A DNA stretch of 13,605 nt, from assembly GCF_002498065.1 (NCBI RefSeq), contig NZ_DAFZ01000069.1, forward strand, positions 1-13,605, in the 5' to 3' direction. Shown here one piece after another: positions 1 to 6,733 of this stretch; the first letter of the stretch is position 1, and every line of letters starts with the position of its first letter. The translations under genes and the position numbers were made by a program. Source of the stretch: Methanoculleus sp. UBA208. Its GTDB lineage: Archaea; Halobacteriota; Methanomicrobia; Methanomicrobiales; Methanoculleaceae. The notes below the pieces were generated by a model. That model saw only the letters and a program-made list of their open reading frames with translations, was not told the DNA's origin and made no database searches.

Positions 1-143
1 CCTCCCCTGTCCCCACCCCCCTGCATGGCGATATCCACAGGAAAGCCGAGTCCACAGATGCGCAACAGGCAGCCTAATATCCCAAGCAAGGCTACCCCAC
101 GTCCCATAGCATCTCAAAGATGCACACTAATGTAGAAAAGTCT

Positions 144-169
144 TCAAAAAAAGCAAACCGCAAGAGCGG
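144..169 (-). terminator. Likely terminator of the FKBP gene
   Basis: Read on the minus strand just after the FKBP stop codon there is a short hairpin, CCGC-tctt-GCGG (plus positions 158-169), followed after a few bases by a run of seven T (146-152). A T-run is sufficient for archaeal termination and the hairpin may add to it. The rest of 1-143 shows no gene or structure that I can support. Confidence 0.55.
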
Positions 170-176
170 AGGAGAA

Positions 177-935
177 TTACTCCTCGGACTCTTTCGTCTC
201 TTCACTCTCGGCGGTCTCAGCAGGTTCGGGGGTCTCTTCCGCCTCAACGACCTCGGGCGCCGCCTCCGGCTTTTCCGGACGCGAGATCGTCTCTTTCATG
301 ACGACGTCGTTGATATCGGAATAGTTCTCGAAGATCTCGCGGACCAGGGTGCCCCGCCAGACCATCCAGCGCCGGTCGTACGTGATTGCGGGGGGAAGCT
401 CCAGTTCGGCCGTGCCGTCGGCGATGCTGATCCCGATGTCGGTCCGGCCCGAGAAGAGCTTGATGAGGCCCTTGATCTGCTCCACCGGGTCCTCGACCTT
501 CTCGAGGATTGCATAGGAGTAGTTCAGGGTTTTGCCGGCAAGCGGGTGGTTGAAGTCGACGACCGCACGCCTTCCGATGACGTCGACGACGACGCCCTCG
601 CGGCCTTCGACCTCGATCCGCATCCCCCGCTTCGGTTTCTCGCCAAACTGCGTGACCGGGACGGACTTTACGGCCTCTTCCTCGTGCGCCCCGAACGCCT
701 TCTCGGGCGGGACGTCGACTTCTCCCTCGGCGCCGACCTCTTTACCAATCAGTTCGTCCTCAAGGCCGATGATGATGTGGTGGCTCCCCAGGCGGACGGT
801 GACCGGACCGTACTCCGCCCGCGGGTTGTAGATTCCCTCTTCCTTTGCGTTCTCCTCATCCGTGGTATCGAAGATATTCTCACCGACGCGGCCGGTGTAC
901 CTGAGCCTGATAAAATCTCCTTCCTGAAGTGCCAT
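177..935 (-). CDS. FKBP-type peptidyl-prolyl cis-trans isomerase, long archaeal form
   Basis: Predicted cytosolic prolyl isomerase and chaperone of 252 residues. The N-terminal part (about 1-150) is an FKBP fold with the segment GDFIRLRYTG, the motif IGLEDELIGKEVGAEGEV and an inserted flap domain (around KAFGAHEEEAV to VVDFNHPLAGKTL), as in SlyD and the archaeal FKBP26 group. Residues about 155-220 form the extra C-terminal domain of the long archaeal FKBPs. The last ~35 residues are a Glu/Pro/Ala-rich acidic tail, probably disordered. I chose the ATG at 935 because GGTGA lies 5 bases upstream; a GTG at 944 in the same frame is possible and would add three residues. No signal peptide is visible. 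The gene is divergent from the ATPase gene at 1076. Family assignment is firm; client proteins are unknown. Confidence 0.93.
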   Translation of the reverse strand: MALQEGDFIRLRYTGRVGENIFDTTDEENAKEEGIYNPRAEYGPVTVRLGSHHIIIGLEDELIGKEVGAEGEVDVPPEKAFGAHEEEAVKSVPVTQFGEKPKRGMRIEVEGREGVVVDVIGRRAVVDFNHPLAGKTLNYSYAILEKVEDPVEQIKGLIKLFSGRTDIGISIADGTAELELPPAITYDRRWMVWRGTLVREIFENYSDINDVVMKETISRPEKPEAAPEVVEAEETPEPAETAESEETKESEE

Positions 936-1038
936 TCCATTCACCTTGGATAGCGGATGCGTTGCGGTCGCGGTACGCCTCCCGCACCGGCCCGCCGCAT
1001 GCCTGCGTCTTGTTGTTCCATTTTATTTGGATGGAATG

Positions 1039-1050
1039 GTATTTATACTG
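1039..1050. promoter_or_regulatory. TATA-like element between the divergent FKBP and ATPase genes
   Basis: ATTTATACTG on the plus strand (1041-1050) lies about 30 bases before the ATPase start at 1076, so transcription would begin nearly at the start codon. The reverse strand reads AGTATAAATACC, which is also a good TATA box and could drive the FKBP gene with a leader of roughly 80 bases. A second AT-rich stretch for the minus strand is at 1021-1033. This is pattern reading only. Confidence 0.5.
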
Positions 1051-1075
1051 TCTACCAGAATCCCCTGGCGGGATC

Positions 1076-2581
1076 ATGGACGAAATACAGCAACAGACCG
1101 GCGGGATCTCGTACGCCCCTTCTCCCCCGGAGGAGTTCTGCGGCAGACGGGAGGAACTTGAGCAGATTTCTGCCACCCTCTCGCGGGCGGGAGAGCACGG
1201 GCAGGCGGTGATGATCTCCGGCCCGCCGGGAATCGGGAAGAGTTCGCTCCTGAACTGGCTCGCATACGAGGTACAGGAACGCCCCGGCGGGCGCCAGTCC
1301 CCTGTCCTCAGGGCGGAGGTCTTCGACCTCCCCGGGATGATCTTCTCTGCGTTCCGGGAGTTGTTGAACGATCTTCGGCGCTCCTCGGCATCCGCAAGGT
1401 TCGGGAGCATCCTTGACGTCGAGAGCATGAAAGAGGCCATCCGGTATGCCGACGACGTCTTCGAGAAATACGCCGCCCCGGTGGAGCCGGTCGGCCTGCT
1501 CCCGAAGGCCGGCGAGGAGATCGTCGGCGTCTTCGCCCGGTCGCCCGAGGTCGGATACGACCGCGTATACCAGGCGTTCGAGGAACTGCTCAGGGGGCTT
1601 GGGAGACAGATGAGCATGGCCGGCCATGTTGCGGCGGTTCTCCTGGACGACGTCCACCTCGCCTCGAGCCACGACCGGCGCCTCCTCCGGGATGTCGTGC
1701 ACGACCTCCCGCCCGGCATCCTCCTCGCCTTCACCTGTCGGACGGAGGATGGCGCCGGTTCCGGATACGCGGCGATGCGGGAGGAGATCCGGGATCTCGG
1801 TATCCGCGAAGTGCAGCTCTTCAGGATGCAGCGGCACGAGATCCGGGAACTCGGGGAGAGGCGGTTTGACTTCTCCATCGACGATGCCGCCGCCGGCCTC
1901 CTCGAAGAGAGTGCGGGCGACCCGTTCCGTCTAATAACTTGCTTCAACGCCCTGCGCAACCGGGGGCTTGCACCGTCCCGGGAAAACGTCGCGGACGTCA
2001 TCGCCGGGGCGAAAGAGCCGGCGGATCTTGCCTTTGCCGCGCTCCCCGAACCCATGAAGGCATGGACGGAGGAACTCTGCGTCTTGAACCCCCCGTTCCC
2101 CGTGCCGATCATGGCCTGCATGCTCGACCTCCAGGGAGCGGACGTGACCTTGATGGCGGATAGGATGCAGGAGAGCGGCATCTTCCGAAGGCTTCCGGGC
2201 GGCGAGTATGCCTTCGCGCACCCCCTCCTGCAGGAGCACTGCAGGCGGGAACTCTCCACCGATACGGGAGTAACGCTCAACGCCCGTGCCGCGGATTGCT
2301 TCGAGCGTTCCATGCACCGCCTCCCCGGCAGGCTGCACGTCCTCCTTTCGCTTGCCGGCCACCTCTTTGACGCGCGCGAGTACGGGAAAGCCGCCGACCT
2401 GAACCTGGAGATCGGACTCCGGTTCCACCATCGCAAGGACCACGATACCGCCCTGATGCTCACGGAGCGGGCGGTCGTCTCCGCGGAGCGGCTCGGGGAC
2501 GACGCGCTCCTCGCCGCCGCAGAGCGGCAGAGAGACGTTATCCGGCAGAAAACCTCCGGCCCGCCCGGGGTCGGGCGGTGA
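1076..2581 (+). CDS. STAND/AAA_16-like P-loop ATPase
   Basis: A 501-residue P-loop NTPase, probably cytosolic. The motif FCGRREELEQ (about 21-30) precedes the nucleotide-binding domain, as in AAA_16/ORC-like and MalT-like STAND ATPases. Walker A is GPPGIGKSS (49-57), Walker B is AAVLLDDVH (186-194), and an arginine in TCRTEDG (220-226) sits where sensor 1/2 residues occur. Around 375-392, YAFAHPLLQEHCRREL resembles the winged-helix segment closing the ATPase core in STAND proteins. The last ~100 residues are helical and could be degenerate TPR-like repeats. There is no recognisable DNA-binding output domain. The frame is open back to 929, but the upstream codons look non-coding, and the ATG at 1076 follows the TATA-like box properly. 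The cyaB-like gene follows after 44 bases, so co-expression is possible. The regulated target is unknown. Confidence 0.8.
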   Translation: MDEIQQQTGGISYAPSPPEEFCGRREELEQISATLSRAGEHGQAVMISGPPGIGKSSLLNWLAYEVQERPGGRQSPVLRAEVFDLPGMIFSAFRELLNDLRRSSASARFGSILDVESMKEAIRYADDVFEKYAAPVEPVGLLPKAGEEIVGVFARSPEVGYDRVYQAFEELLRGLGRQMSMAGHVAAVLLDDVHLASSHDRRLLRDVVHDLPPGILLAFTCRTEDGAGSGYAAMREEIRDLGIREVQLFRMQRHEIRELGERRFDFSIDDAAAGLLEESAGDPFRLITCFNALRNRGLAPSRENVADVIAGAKEPADLAFAALPEPMKAWTEELCVLNPPFPVPIMACMLDLQGADVTLMADRMQESGIFRRLPGGEYAFAHPLLQEHCRRELSTDTGVTLNARAADCFERSMHRLPGRLHVLLSLAGHLFDAREYGKAADLNLEIGLRFHHRKDHDTALMLTERAVVSAERLGDDALLAAAERQRDVIRQKTSGPPGVGR

Positions 2582-2625
2582 GGGTTTATCGTTGTTCCCG
2601 AGAGACGATCTGACGCAGAGTGGGC

Positions 2626-3156
2626 ATGCTCGAAGTAGAAGCAAAATATGCGGTCGGAGACCTGGAGAGCGTCAGGGCCGGGCTCGACCGGAAGGGAGTG
2701 CGGATGGGGAGAAGGCAGCAGGAACGCGACGTCTACTACAACGCCCCCCACCGCGATTTCAAAGAGACGGACGAGGCGTTAAGGGTCAGGTACGACGACA
2801 CCGGGGTCACCGCGACCTACAAAGGCCCGAAGATCCGGGTCGGGAGCGCGAAGGCCCGCGAGGAGTTCAACCTCGCGGTAGCCGACGGAGAGACGCTTGA
2901 AGGGATCCTCTCCCGTCTCGGTTTCCGGCGTGCCGCCACGGTCTCAAAAGTTCGGGAGTTCTACGAGATGGGGGACGTGACGGTTACGCTCGACAACGTC
3001 GAGGGGCTCGGGACGTTCGTCGAGATCGAGATCCTGACAGAAGACGATAAAGAGGACGCTGCCGACCGGATCACAGCGATTGCAAAAGAATTAGGTGTAG
3101 ACGGTCCACCGATCTACACCTCGTATCTCGAGATGCTGTTGTCTAAACAGCGATAA
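2626..3156 (+). CDS. cyaB: CyaB-like CYTH-domain protein (class IV adenylate cyclase / triphosphatase family)
   Basis: A 176-residue single-domain CYTH protein. The signature ExExK is present at the very N-terminus (EVEAK, residues 3-7). Alternating basic and acidic residues of the triphosphate tunnel follow: LRVRYDD, TYKGPKI, EFNLAV, KVREFYEMGDVTVTLDNVEGLGTFVEIE (28 residues overall, given here only as landmarks in segments: EFYEMGDVTVTL, DNVEGLG, TFVEIE). The family acts on triphosphates with divalent metal: some members make cAMP, others hydrolyse thiamine triphosphate or tripolyphosphate, and sequence alone does not decide between them. The ATG at 2626 puts the EVEAK motif in the usual place; a GTG at 2620 is possible. 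GTTTATC at 2584-2590 may be its own TATA box. Its last 14 bases overlap the 3' end of the metallophosphoesterase gene on the other strand. Confidence 0.85.
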   Translation: MLEVEAKYAVGDLESVRAGLDRKGVRMGRRQQERDVYYNAPHRDFKETDEALRVRYDDTGVTATYKGPKIRVGSAKAREEFNLAVADGETLEGILSRLGFRRAATVSKVREFYEMGDVTVTLDNVEGLGTFVEIEILTEDDKEDAADRITAIAKELGVDGPPIYTSYLEMLLSKQR

Positions 3157-3784
3157 GTTCTATATGGATATCTTTGGGCTCCTTCCCGAAACGGATGATA
3201 GCGCCGTAGCCTTCTGAGGCGGGTCCGGGGTTGACGACGGTGACACCGTCGACCTCGGTGATGCCCCGTGCCTCGTGGATATGGGCACAGCAGACCAGGT
3301 CGAACCGGGCCATGTGCTTCCTGATGCTCTGGCTCCCGACGTGGTTATCCTCGACGGTGTCCAGCGCCTCGTACGGCGGGGCGTGGCTGAGCAGGACGTT
3401 GTGGACATTTTTGTCCATGTGGCTGGTGATCCGGGTGAGTTCTTTATCGATCTCTTCCTCCGTCAGCTCGAACGGCGTGTCGAACGGGGTCTTGTTTGAA
3501 CCCCCGAGACCCGCAAGCGTGATCTTGCCGAGCGCGATCCAGGAGTTGTGCAGACAGACCGCATCCGAGCGCTCAAGCACGTCGATGATCTCGCGGGGAT
3601 CGCAGTTGCCGGGGATTGCGAAACACGGCACTTCAAAGTTGGAGAGTACCGAATCCACAGGCTCAAGTGGACCGAAATTGGTGATGTCGCCTGCAATGAT
3701 GACTGCATCGTAGTCGTAGCTGAGAAAAGCGTCAAGCTTTCCGTAGTTACCGTGCAGATCTGCTAGGAGTAGCACATCCGTCAT
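3143..3784 (-). CDS. Metallophosphoesterase (calcineurin-like, YfcE/MJ0936-like)
   Basis: A 213-residue cytosolic two-metal phosphoesterase. All motif blocks are present: D-x-H in LLLADLHGN (D9, H11), GD in AGDITNFG (D33), GNCD (59-62), the single His in LLSHAPPY (H134), and AHIH (167-170), which replaces the more usual GHTH while keeping both histidines. Length and order match small archaeal and bacterial phosphodiesterases that hydrolyse phosphodiesters in vitro; the natural substrate is not evident. The start ATG lies 3 bases after the stop of the radical SAM gene, so the two are translated from one message. The stop codon is TAG. The gene ends tail to tail with the CyaB-like gene, overlapping by 14 bases. 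Nothing looks broken. Confidence 0.9.
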   Translation of the reverse strand: MTDVLLLADLHGNYGKLDAFLSYDYDAVIIAGDITNFGPLEPVDSVLSNFEVPCFAIPGNCDPREIIDVLERSDAVCLHNSWIALGKITLAGLGGSNKTPFDTPFELTEEEIDKELTRITSHMDKNVHNVLLSHAPPYEALDTVEDNHVGSQSIRKHMARFDLVCCAHIHEARGITEVDGVTVVNPGPASEGYGAIIRFGKEPKDIHIELIAV

Positions 3785-3787
3785 GCT

Positions 3788-4897
3788 CTATAGATGAGAA
3801 GTGTGTCTAAAAAACCTTATCTCATGATCCATCCACGAGCCGGTTATTCTGCCGTCGAGCGCCAGTTTCCCAAGAACCTTTTTTGTCTCGGCAAGGAGCG
3901 GGCGGGGCCGGTCGTTTTGGAGCGGGGTCCCGGGCAGCGGCATGAAATAGTGGAGGTGCGCCTTCCCGCCCCGGGTGACCAGTCGCACGAGGTCGAGAGT
4001 CGCGCGCTGGTCGTCGTCGCTCTCGAACGGCAGCCCGAGGATGAAGTCGACGACCGGGACGAGCCCGTGCTCCCGGCAGAGGTCGACGGCGCGGACGACG
4101 TCTTCCACGGTATGCCCCCGGTGCAGGCGGTAGAGCACACGATCGCTCCCCGACTGCGCCCCGAAGTGCAGGCGGGTGTTGGCGCAGTGGTCGAGGACGA
4201 GCTCGATGGATTGCCGCGAGACGCACTCCGGGCGCACCTCACCGGGGAAGGTGCCGAAGTAGATTCTGCCGTCGAGGCTCCGGAGAAGCCGATCAACTCT
4301 GTCGAGCCGGAGGTGGACGCCGTCGGAGCCGTAGGCGAAGGCGTTCGGAGTGACGAAACGGATATCCCGGTAGCGGGAGGCATGGCGCACGATCTCGTCG
4401 ATGGAGCGGTGGCGCATGCACCGCCCGAAGAGGCGGGGTGTCTGGCAGTACCCGCAGGAGAACGGGCACCCGCGGGTGATCTCGACGAATCCCTTGATCC
4501 GCGTAAAGGGCGGGTGGCCGTCGAGGAGGACAGTGTGGCGGGCAGGCGCGTAACCGGCGGCAGTGGCGACGCCGGGAGGGGGATCCCTCCCCTCTTCGAT
4601 GGCGGATAGAAGCGCCGGGAGGGTGTACTCGCCTTCCCCGACGACGACGTAGTCGGCATACTCCGCCACCTCGCGGTAACAGGCGGAGGCGTGGGGCCCT
4701 CCGACGATCGTTACGCAGTCGGCCCCCGCGATCTCGTCACGGTATATGCGCTCGTTGATGGAGTTTATGCTGTAGATGGTGACGTCGGGGTGCGGTCCGT
4801 CGGTGACCTCAAGGTGGTAGCCGTAACCCTCGCATGCCGCAAAGAGGGCGGCGAGGGTGTTGTTCGCCTGGGGTATGGCTCGCCAGTTGACGTTCAT
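3788..4897 (-). CDS. B12-binding-like/radical SAM protein, probably MJ_1487 family
   Basis: A 369-residue radical SAM enzyme with a short N-terminal cobalamin-binding-like domain. Residues about 1-100 contain GGPHAS (66-71) and VVVGEGEYTLPALL (84-97), typical of the B12-binding half of this superfamily, although the domain is short and lacks an obvious DxHxxG. The [4Fe-4S] ligands are in GCPFSCGYC (C144, C148, C151). Further SAM-domain landmarks are FGAQSGSDRVL and VDFILGLPFESDDD. The reaction is unknown; relatives occur widely in methanogens. The ATG at 4897 is the only ordinary start, yet the frame is open upstream and reads TRIFFTH directly before it, which resembles the first strand of the domain; a non-standard start is possible but unproven. 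It forms an operon with the metallophosphoesterase (3-base gap). Confidence 0.85.
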   Translation of the reverse strand: MNVNWRAIPQANNTLAALFAACEGYGYHLEVTDGPHPDVTIYSINSINERIYRDEIAGADCVTIVGGPHASACYREVAEYADYVVVGEGEYTLPALLSAIEEGRDPPPGVATAAGYAPARHTVLLDGHPPFTRIKGFVEITRGCPFSCGYCQTPRLFGRCMRHRSIDEIVRHASRYRDIRFVTPNAFAYGSDGVHLRLDRVDRLLRSLDGRIYFGTFPGEVRPECVSRQSIELVLDHCANTRLHFGAQSGSDRVLYRLHRGHTVEDVVRAVDLCREHGLVPVVDFILGLPFESDDDQRATLDLVRLVTRGGKAHLHYFMPLPGTPLQNDRPRPLLAETKKVLGKLALDGRITGSWMDHEIRFFRHTSHL

Positions 4898-5004
4898 GTG
4901 TGTAAAGAAAATCCTCGTCTGCTGCCCGGTCCCGGAGATCGGGGCTGGCAGGAACGGTCCCGGTGCAGGCTCTTCGGCGCGGCCAAAAAACGATCGGTTC
5001 CGCA

Positions 5005-5046
5005 GAATATTCAGTATATTGTCTTTACAAAGAACAAGATTAATCT
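5005..5046. promoter_or_regulatory. Divergent promoter region with three inverted repeats
   Basis: Between the radical SAM gene and the FilR1-like gene the DNA is AT-rich and holds GAATATTC (5005-5012), TCTTT-ac-AAAGA (5022-5033) and the perfect palindrome AGATTAATCT (5037-5046). On the minus strand CAATATACTG is a plausible TATA box for the radical SAM operon; on the plus strand TTTACAAA at 5024-5031 lies about 35-40 bases before the start at 5064. The repeats could be operators. This is inference from symmetry and position. Confidence 0.45.
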
Positions 5047-5063
5047 GACGCTACCGACGAAAT

Positions 5064-5825
5064 ATGAATAGGTACATGAAAATCACCGATTTCATGCGGA
5101 TCTTTTCGAGTGAGCGCCGGATCGAAGTTCTGGACGCACTTCTGCGGGAGGAACCCAAGGACGAGATTAAAAGGCATATACCCTCCTCAACCTACGCTTT
5201 TACCGTCAGCTACCTGAAGAAGGTGGGGTTCGTCAGGGAGGCCGACGGCGAGGTCTCTCTGACCGATAGGGGGCACGCCAACCTCGTCGTCTTCGAGCGG
5301 TTCAAGGAGAGCATCAATGCCCTTCATATGCTCTATGAGGCTTTTCCGGACCATGTCATCGTATTCCCGGACGAGTTTGCTCTCCGCCTCTGCGATATCC
5401 GCGATGCCTAGGTTATCGCCTCGGAACCATCCGACATCTTAAAACCGCACCGCATATTCACCGACCATCTGAGAAACACCCGGGAGATTTATGGCGTCTC
5501 CCCGATCCTCTTCCCTGATTATCCCGAGTTCTTCAAGAGCCTGGCGGAGAGCATCGATACGATCTCTCTCGTGGTCACGCAGGAAGTCCTCGATATCATC
5601 TCGGCTTACCCGCTCGGGAACTATGAGAATCTCGAGATCTACCTCGCCCCGAGAGCCCCGGGGATCGCTGCCACCGTCACGGACACCTTCCTCTCGATAG
5701 GGTTCTTCTATAAGTCGGGGAGTTACGATTTCACGCGGGATCTCATCGCAACATCTCCAGCCGCAATAAAGTTTGGAAAGGATCTTATTCATCACTACAG
5801 GACGCAATCGCGCAGAATCGTATAG
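5064..5825 (+). pseudogene. FilR1-like winged-helix regulator (DUF1724) interrupted by an in-frame TAG
   Basis: The reading frame runs 253 codons and encodes a winged-helix domain (about 1-80: FSSERRIEVLDALLREEP, TYAFTVSYLKKVGFVRE, VSLTDRGHANLVV) followed by the FilR1-type ligand/regulatory domain (about 140-253: YGVSPILFPDYPEFFKSLAE, VTDTFLSIGFFYKSGSYDF, AAIKFGKDLIHHYRTQSRRI). The whole protein is in one frame and is broken only by TAG at codon 116 (5409-5411), in the sequence CDIRDA-stop-VIASEPSDI. Related regulators run through here without a gap. There is no frameshift, no deletion and no ATG after the stop until well inside the second domain (first usable codon GTG at 5571). Either the gene is freshly inactivated, or the 115-residue DNA-binding half is made alone, or the stop is read through. 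The start could be ATG 5064 or 5076. It overlaps the prenyltransferase gene by 31 bases at the 3' end. Confidence 0.85.
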
Positions 5826-6565
5826 CCGGTATAGAGTATCCATTCTCCATCGACGAGGGCGTTGCGGAACAGCTCGAACCGGTTGCAGTAGGCGACGATA
5901 TAGAAGGTGCTGTGAAGCGAACTGATGAGCAGCACATCGATACCGCTGATAATGCCTGAAAAATATGCACCGAAGACCGCCGCGTGGGCGGCCAGGCTGA
6001 GACCGAGCAGCAGGGTGGTGACCTGCGTCCGGGAGAGGACTGTCGGGATCGTCAGGATGCCCGCCGTCCTATCTTTATCGACATCACGGACGTCGTAGAT
6101 GACGGTATTGACAAAACTTTTGCAGAAGAAGAAGAGGCAGACCAGCATGACCGGCAGGCTGAGGGTGCCGAGGAATATCAGGATGCCGAGCGACCAGGTG
6201 AGAGCGACGATACAGTTCTTTATGCCCCTGCTCCCTTTCAGCCTGTATCCTCCGATGCCCTTTGCATAGAGGTACGCAACGAGGAACGGCACGAGAAGGG
6301 CGGGGTTCGGATAGAGGACGAATGCGCCGACCGTGGCGATGAGCGCCGTCGTCAGGAGTGTTTTCCGAAATCGGCTTCCCCGTTTCTCATCCTCCTTGTT
6401 CTCCACGCCCCGATCGAACGCATAGGCTGCATATGCAATGAGTGCCGCGGCGGCAAATTCTGTGATCGGCGCGTTGTTCCCGAGGAACCCATACGCGAAT
6501 TGCAGTTTTAGGGCTCCTGAAAGCGTAACCACAAGTATCGAGATGATAAGATTTTGCCCTTGCAT
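5795..6565 (-). CDS. UbiA-superfamily membrane prenyltransferase
   Basis: A 256-residue integral membrane protein with about seven to nine hydrophobic segments (for example LIISILVVTLSGAL near 6-19, LTTALIATVGAFVL, LVPFLVAYLY, MLVCLFFFCKSFV). Two Asp-rich loops mark the UbiA superfamily: AFDRGVENKEDE (49-60), a degenerate first motif, and NTVIYDVRDVDKDRTAGILT (153-172), a good second motif with D158, D161 and D165. Such enzymes attach isoprenoid chains to aromatic or lipid acceptors; the acceptor here cannot be read from sequence. The frame is open far upstream to 6856, but the added part is not UbiA-like and overlaps the divergent sensor gene, so I chose ATG 6565. An AT-rich TAATATTTTCC about 25-35 bases upstream would give an almost leaderless message. 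Confidence 0.82.
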   Translation of the reverse strand: MQGQNLIISILVVTLSGALKLQFAYGFLGNNAPITEFAAAALIAYAAYAFDRGVENKEDEKRGSRFRKTLLTTALIATVGAFVLYPNPALLVPFLVAYLYAKGIGGYRLKGSRGIKNCIVALTWSLGILIFLGTLSLPVMLVCLFFFCKSFVNTVIYDVRDVDKDRTAGILTIPTVLSRTQVTTLLLGLSLAAHAAVFGAYFSGIISGIDVLLISSLHSTFYIVAYCNRFELFRNALVDGEWILYTGYTILRDCVL

Positions 6566-6609
6566 AATGTACACAATCGGGGAGAGGAAAATATTACATT
6601 CTGACCGAA

Positions 6610-6659
6610 ACTGTACAGTACTATTGGAGAAGTCCAATAACGTTGTAATTTTGCAAAAT
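6610..6659. promoter_or_regulatory. Cluster of three perfect inverted repeats, putative operators
   Basis: Inside the 168-base divergent region between the prenyltransferase and PAS-sensor genes are ACTGTACAGT (6610-6619), TATTGGA-gaag-TCCAATA (6622-6639) and ATTTTGCAAAAT (6648-6659). All three are exact, and they fill a 50-base stretch upstream of both starts. Placement and symmetry suggest binding sites for one or more dimeric regulators, but the three sequences differ from each other. No protein can be assigned. Confidence 0.45.
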
Positions 6660-6693
6660 AACTGCACTAAATCGGCGAAACAGTAAGAAAACC

Positions 6694-6702
6694 ATTTATA
6701 CA
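6694..6702 (+). promoter_or_regulatory. TATA box of the PAS sensor gene
   Basis: ATTTATACA lies 32-40 bases before the ATG at 6734, so transcription would start about 5-10 bases upstream of the start codon. GGGGA at 6725-6729 may serve as a weak ribosome site. Confidence 0.55.
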
Positions 6703-6733
6703 GGTTATTTTTAATGTATATCTCGGGGATCAG

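Noticed and set aside
120..953. A 277-codon open frame on the plus strand opposite the FKBP gene
   Set aside because: It is a shadow of the isomerase frame; there is no family signal in it and the FKBP motifs on the minus strand are clear.
2561..2578. Hairpin CCGCCC-ggggtc-GGGCGG at the end of the ATPase gene, considered as a terminator
   Set aside because: The stem lies inside the last codons and no T-run follows, so it may simply reflect GC-rich coding sequence.
880..2751. A 623-codon open frame on the minus strand opposite the ATPase gene
   Set aside because: The composition is Ser/Arg/Pro-rich without any domain, typical of the shadow frame of a GC-rich gene. The plus strand has Walker motifs and a promoter.
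3794..4609. A 271-codon open frame opposite the radical SAM gene
   Set aside because: It is antisense to a gene with an intact CxxxCxxC motif and has a low-complexity Glu/Val/Asp-rich composition with no recognisable domain.
5409..5411. Pyrrolysine codon
   Set aside because: Not accepted as a call: TAG ends several intact genes here, no PYL genes are in the window and no convincing stem follows the codon. Kept only as an alternative in the findings.
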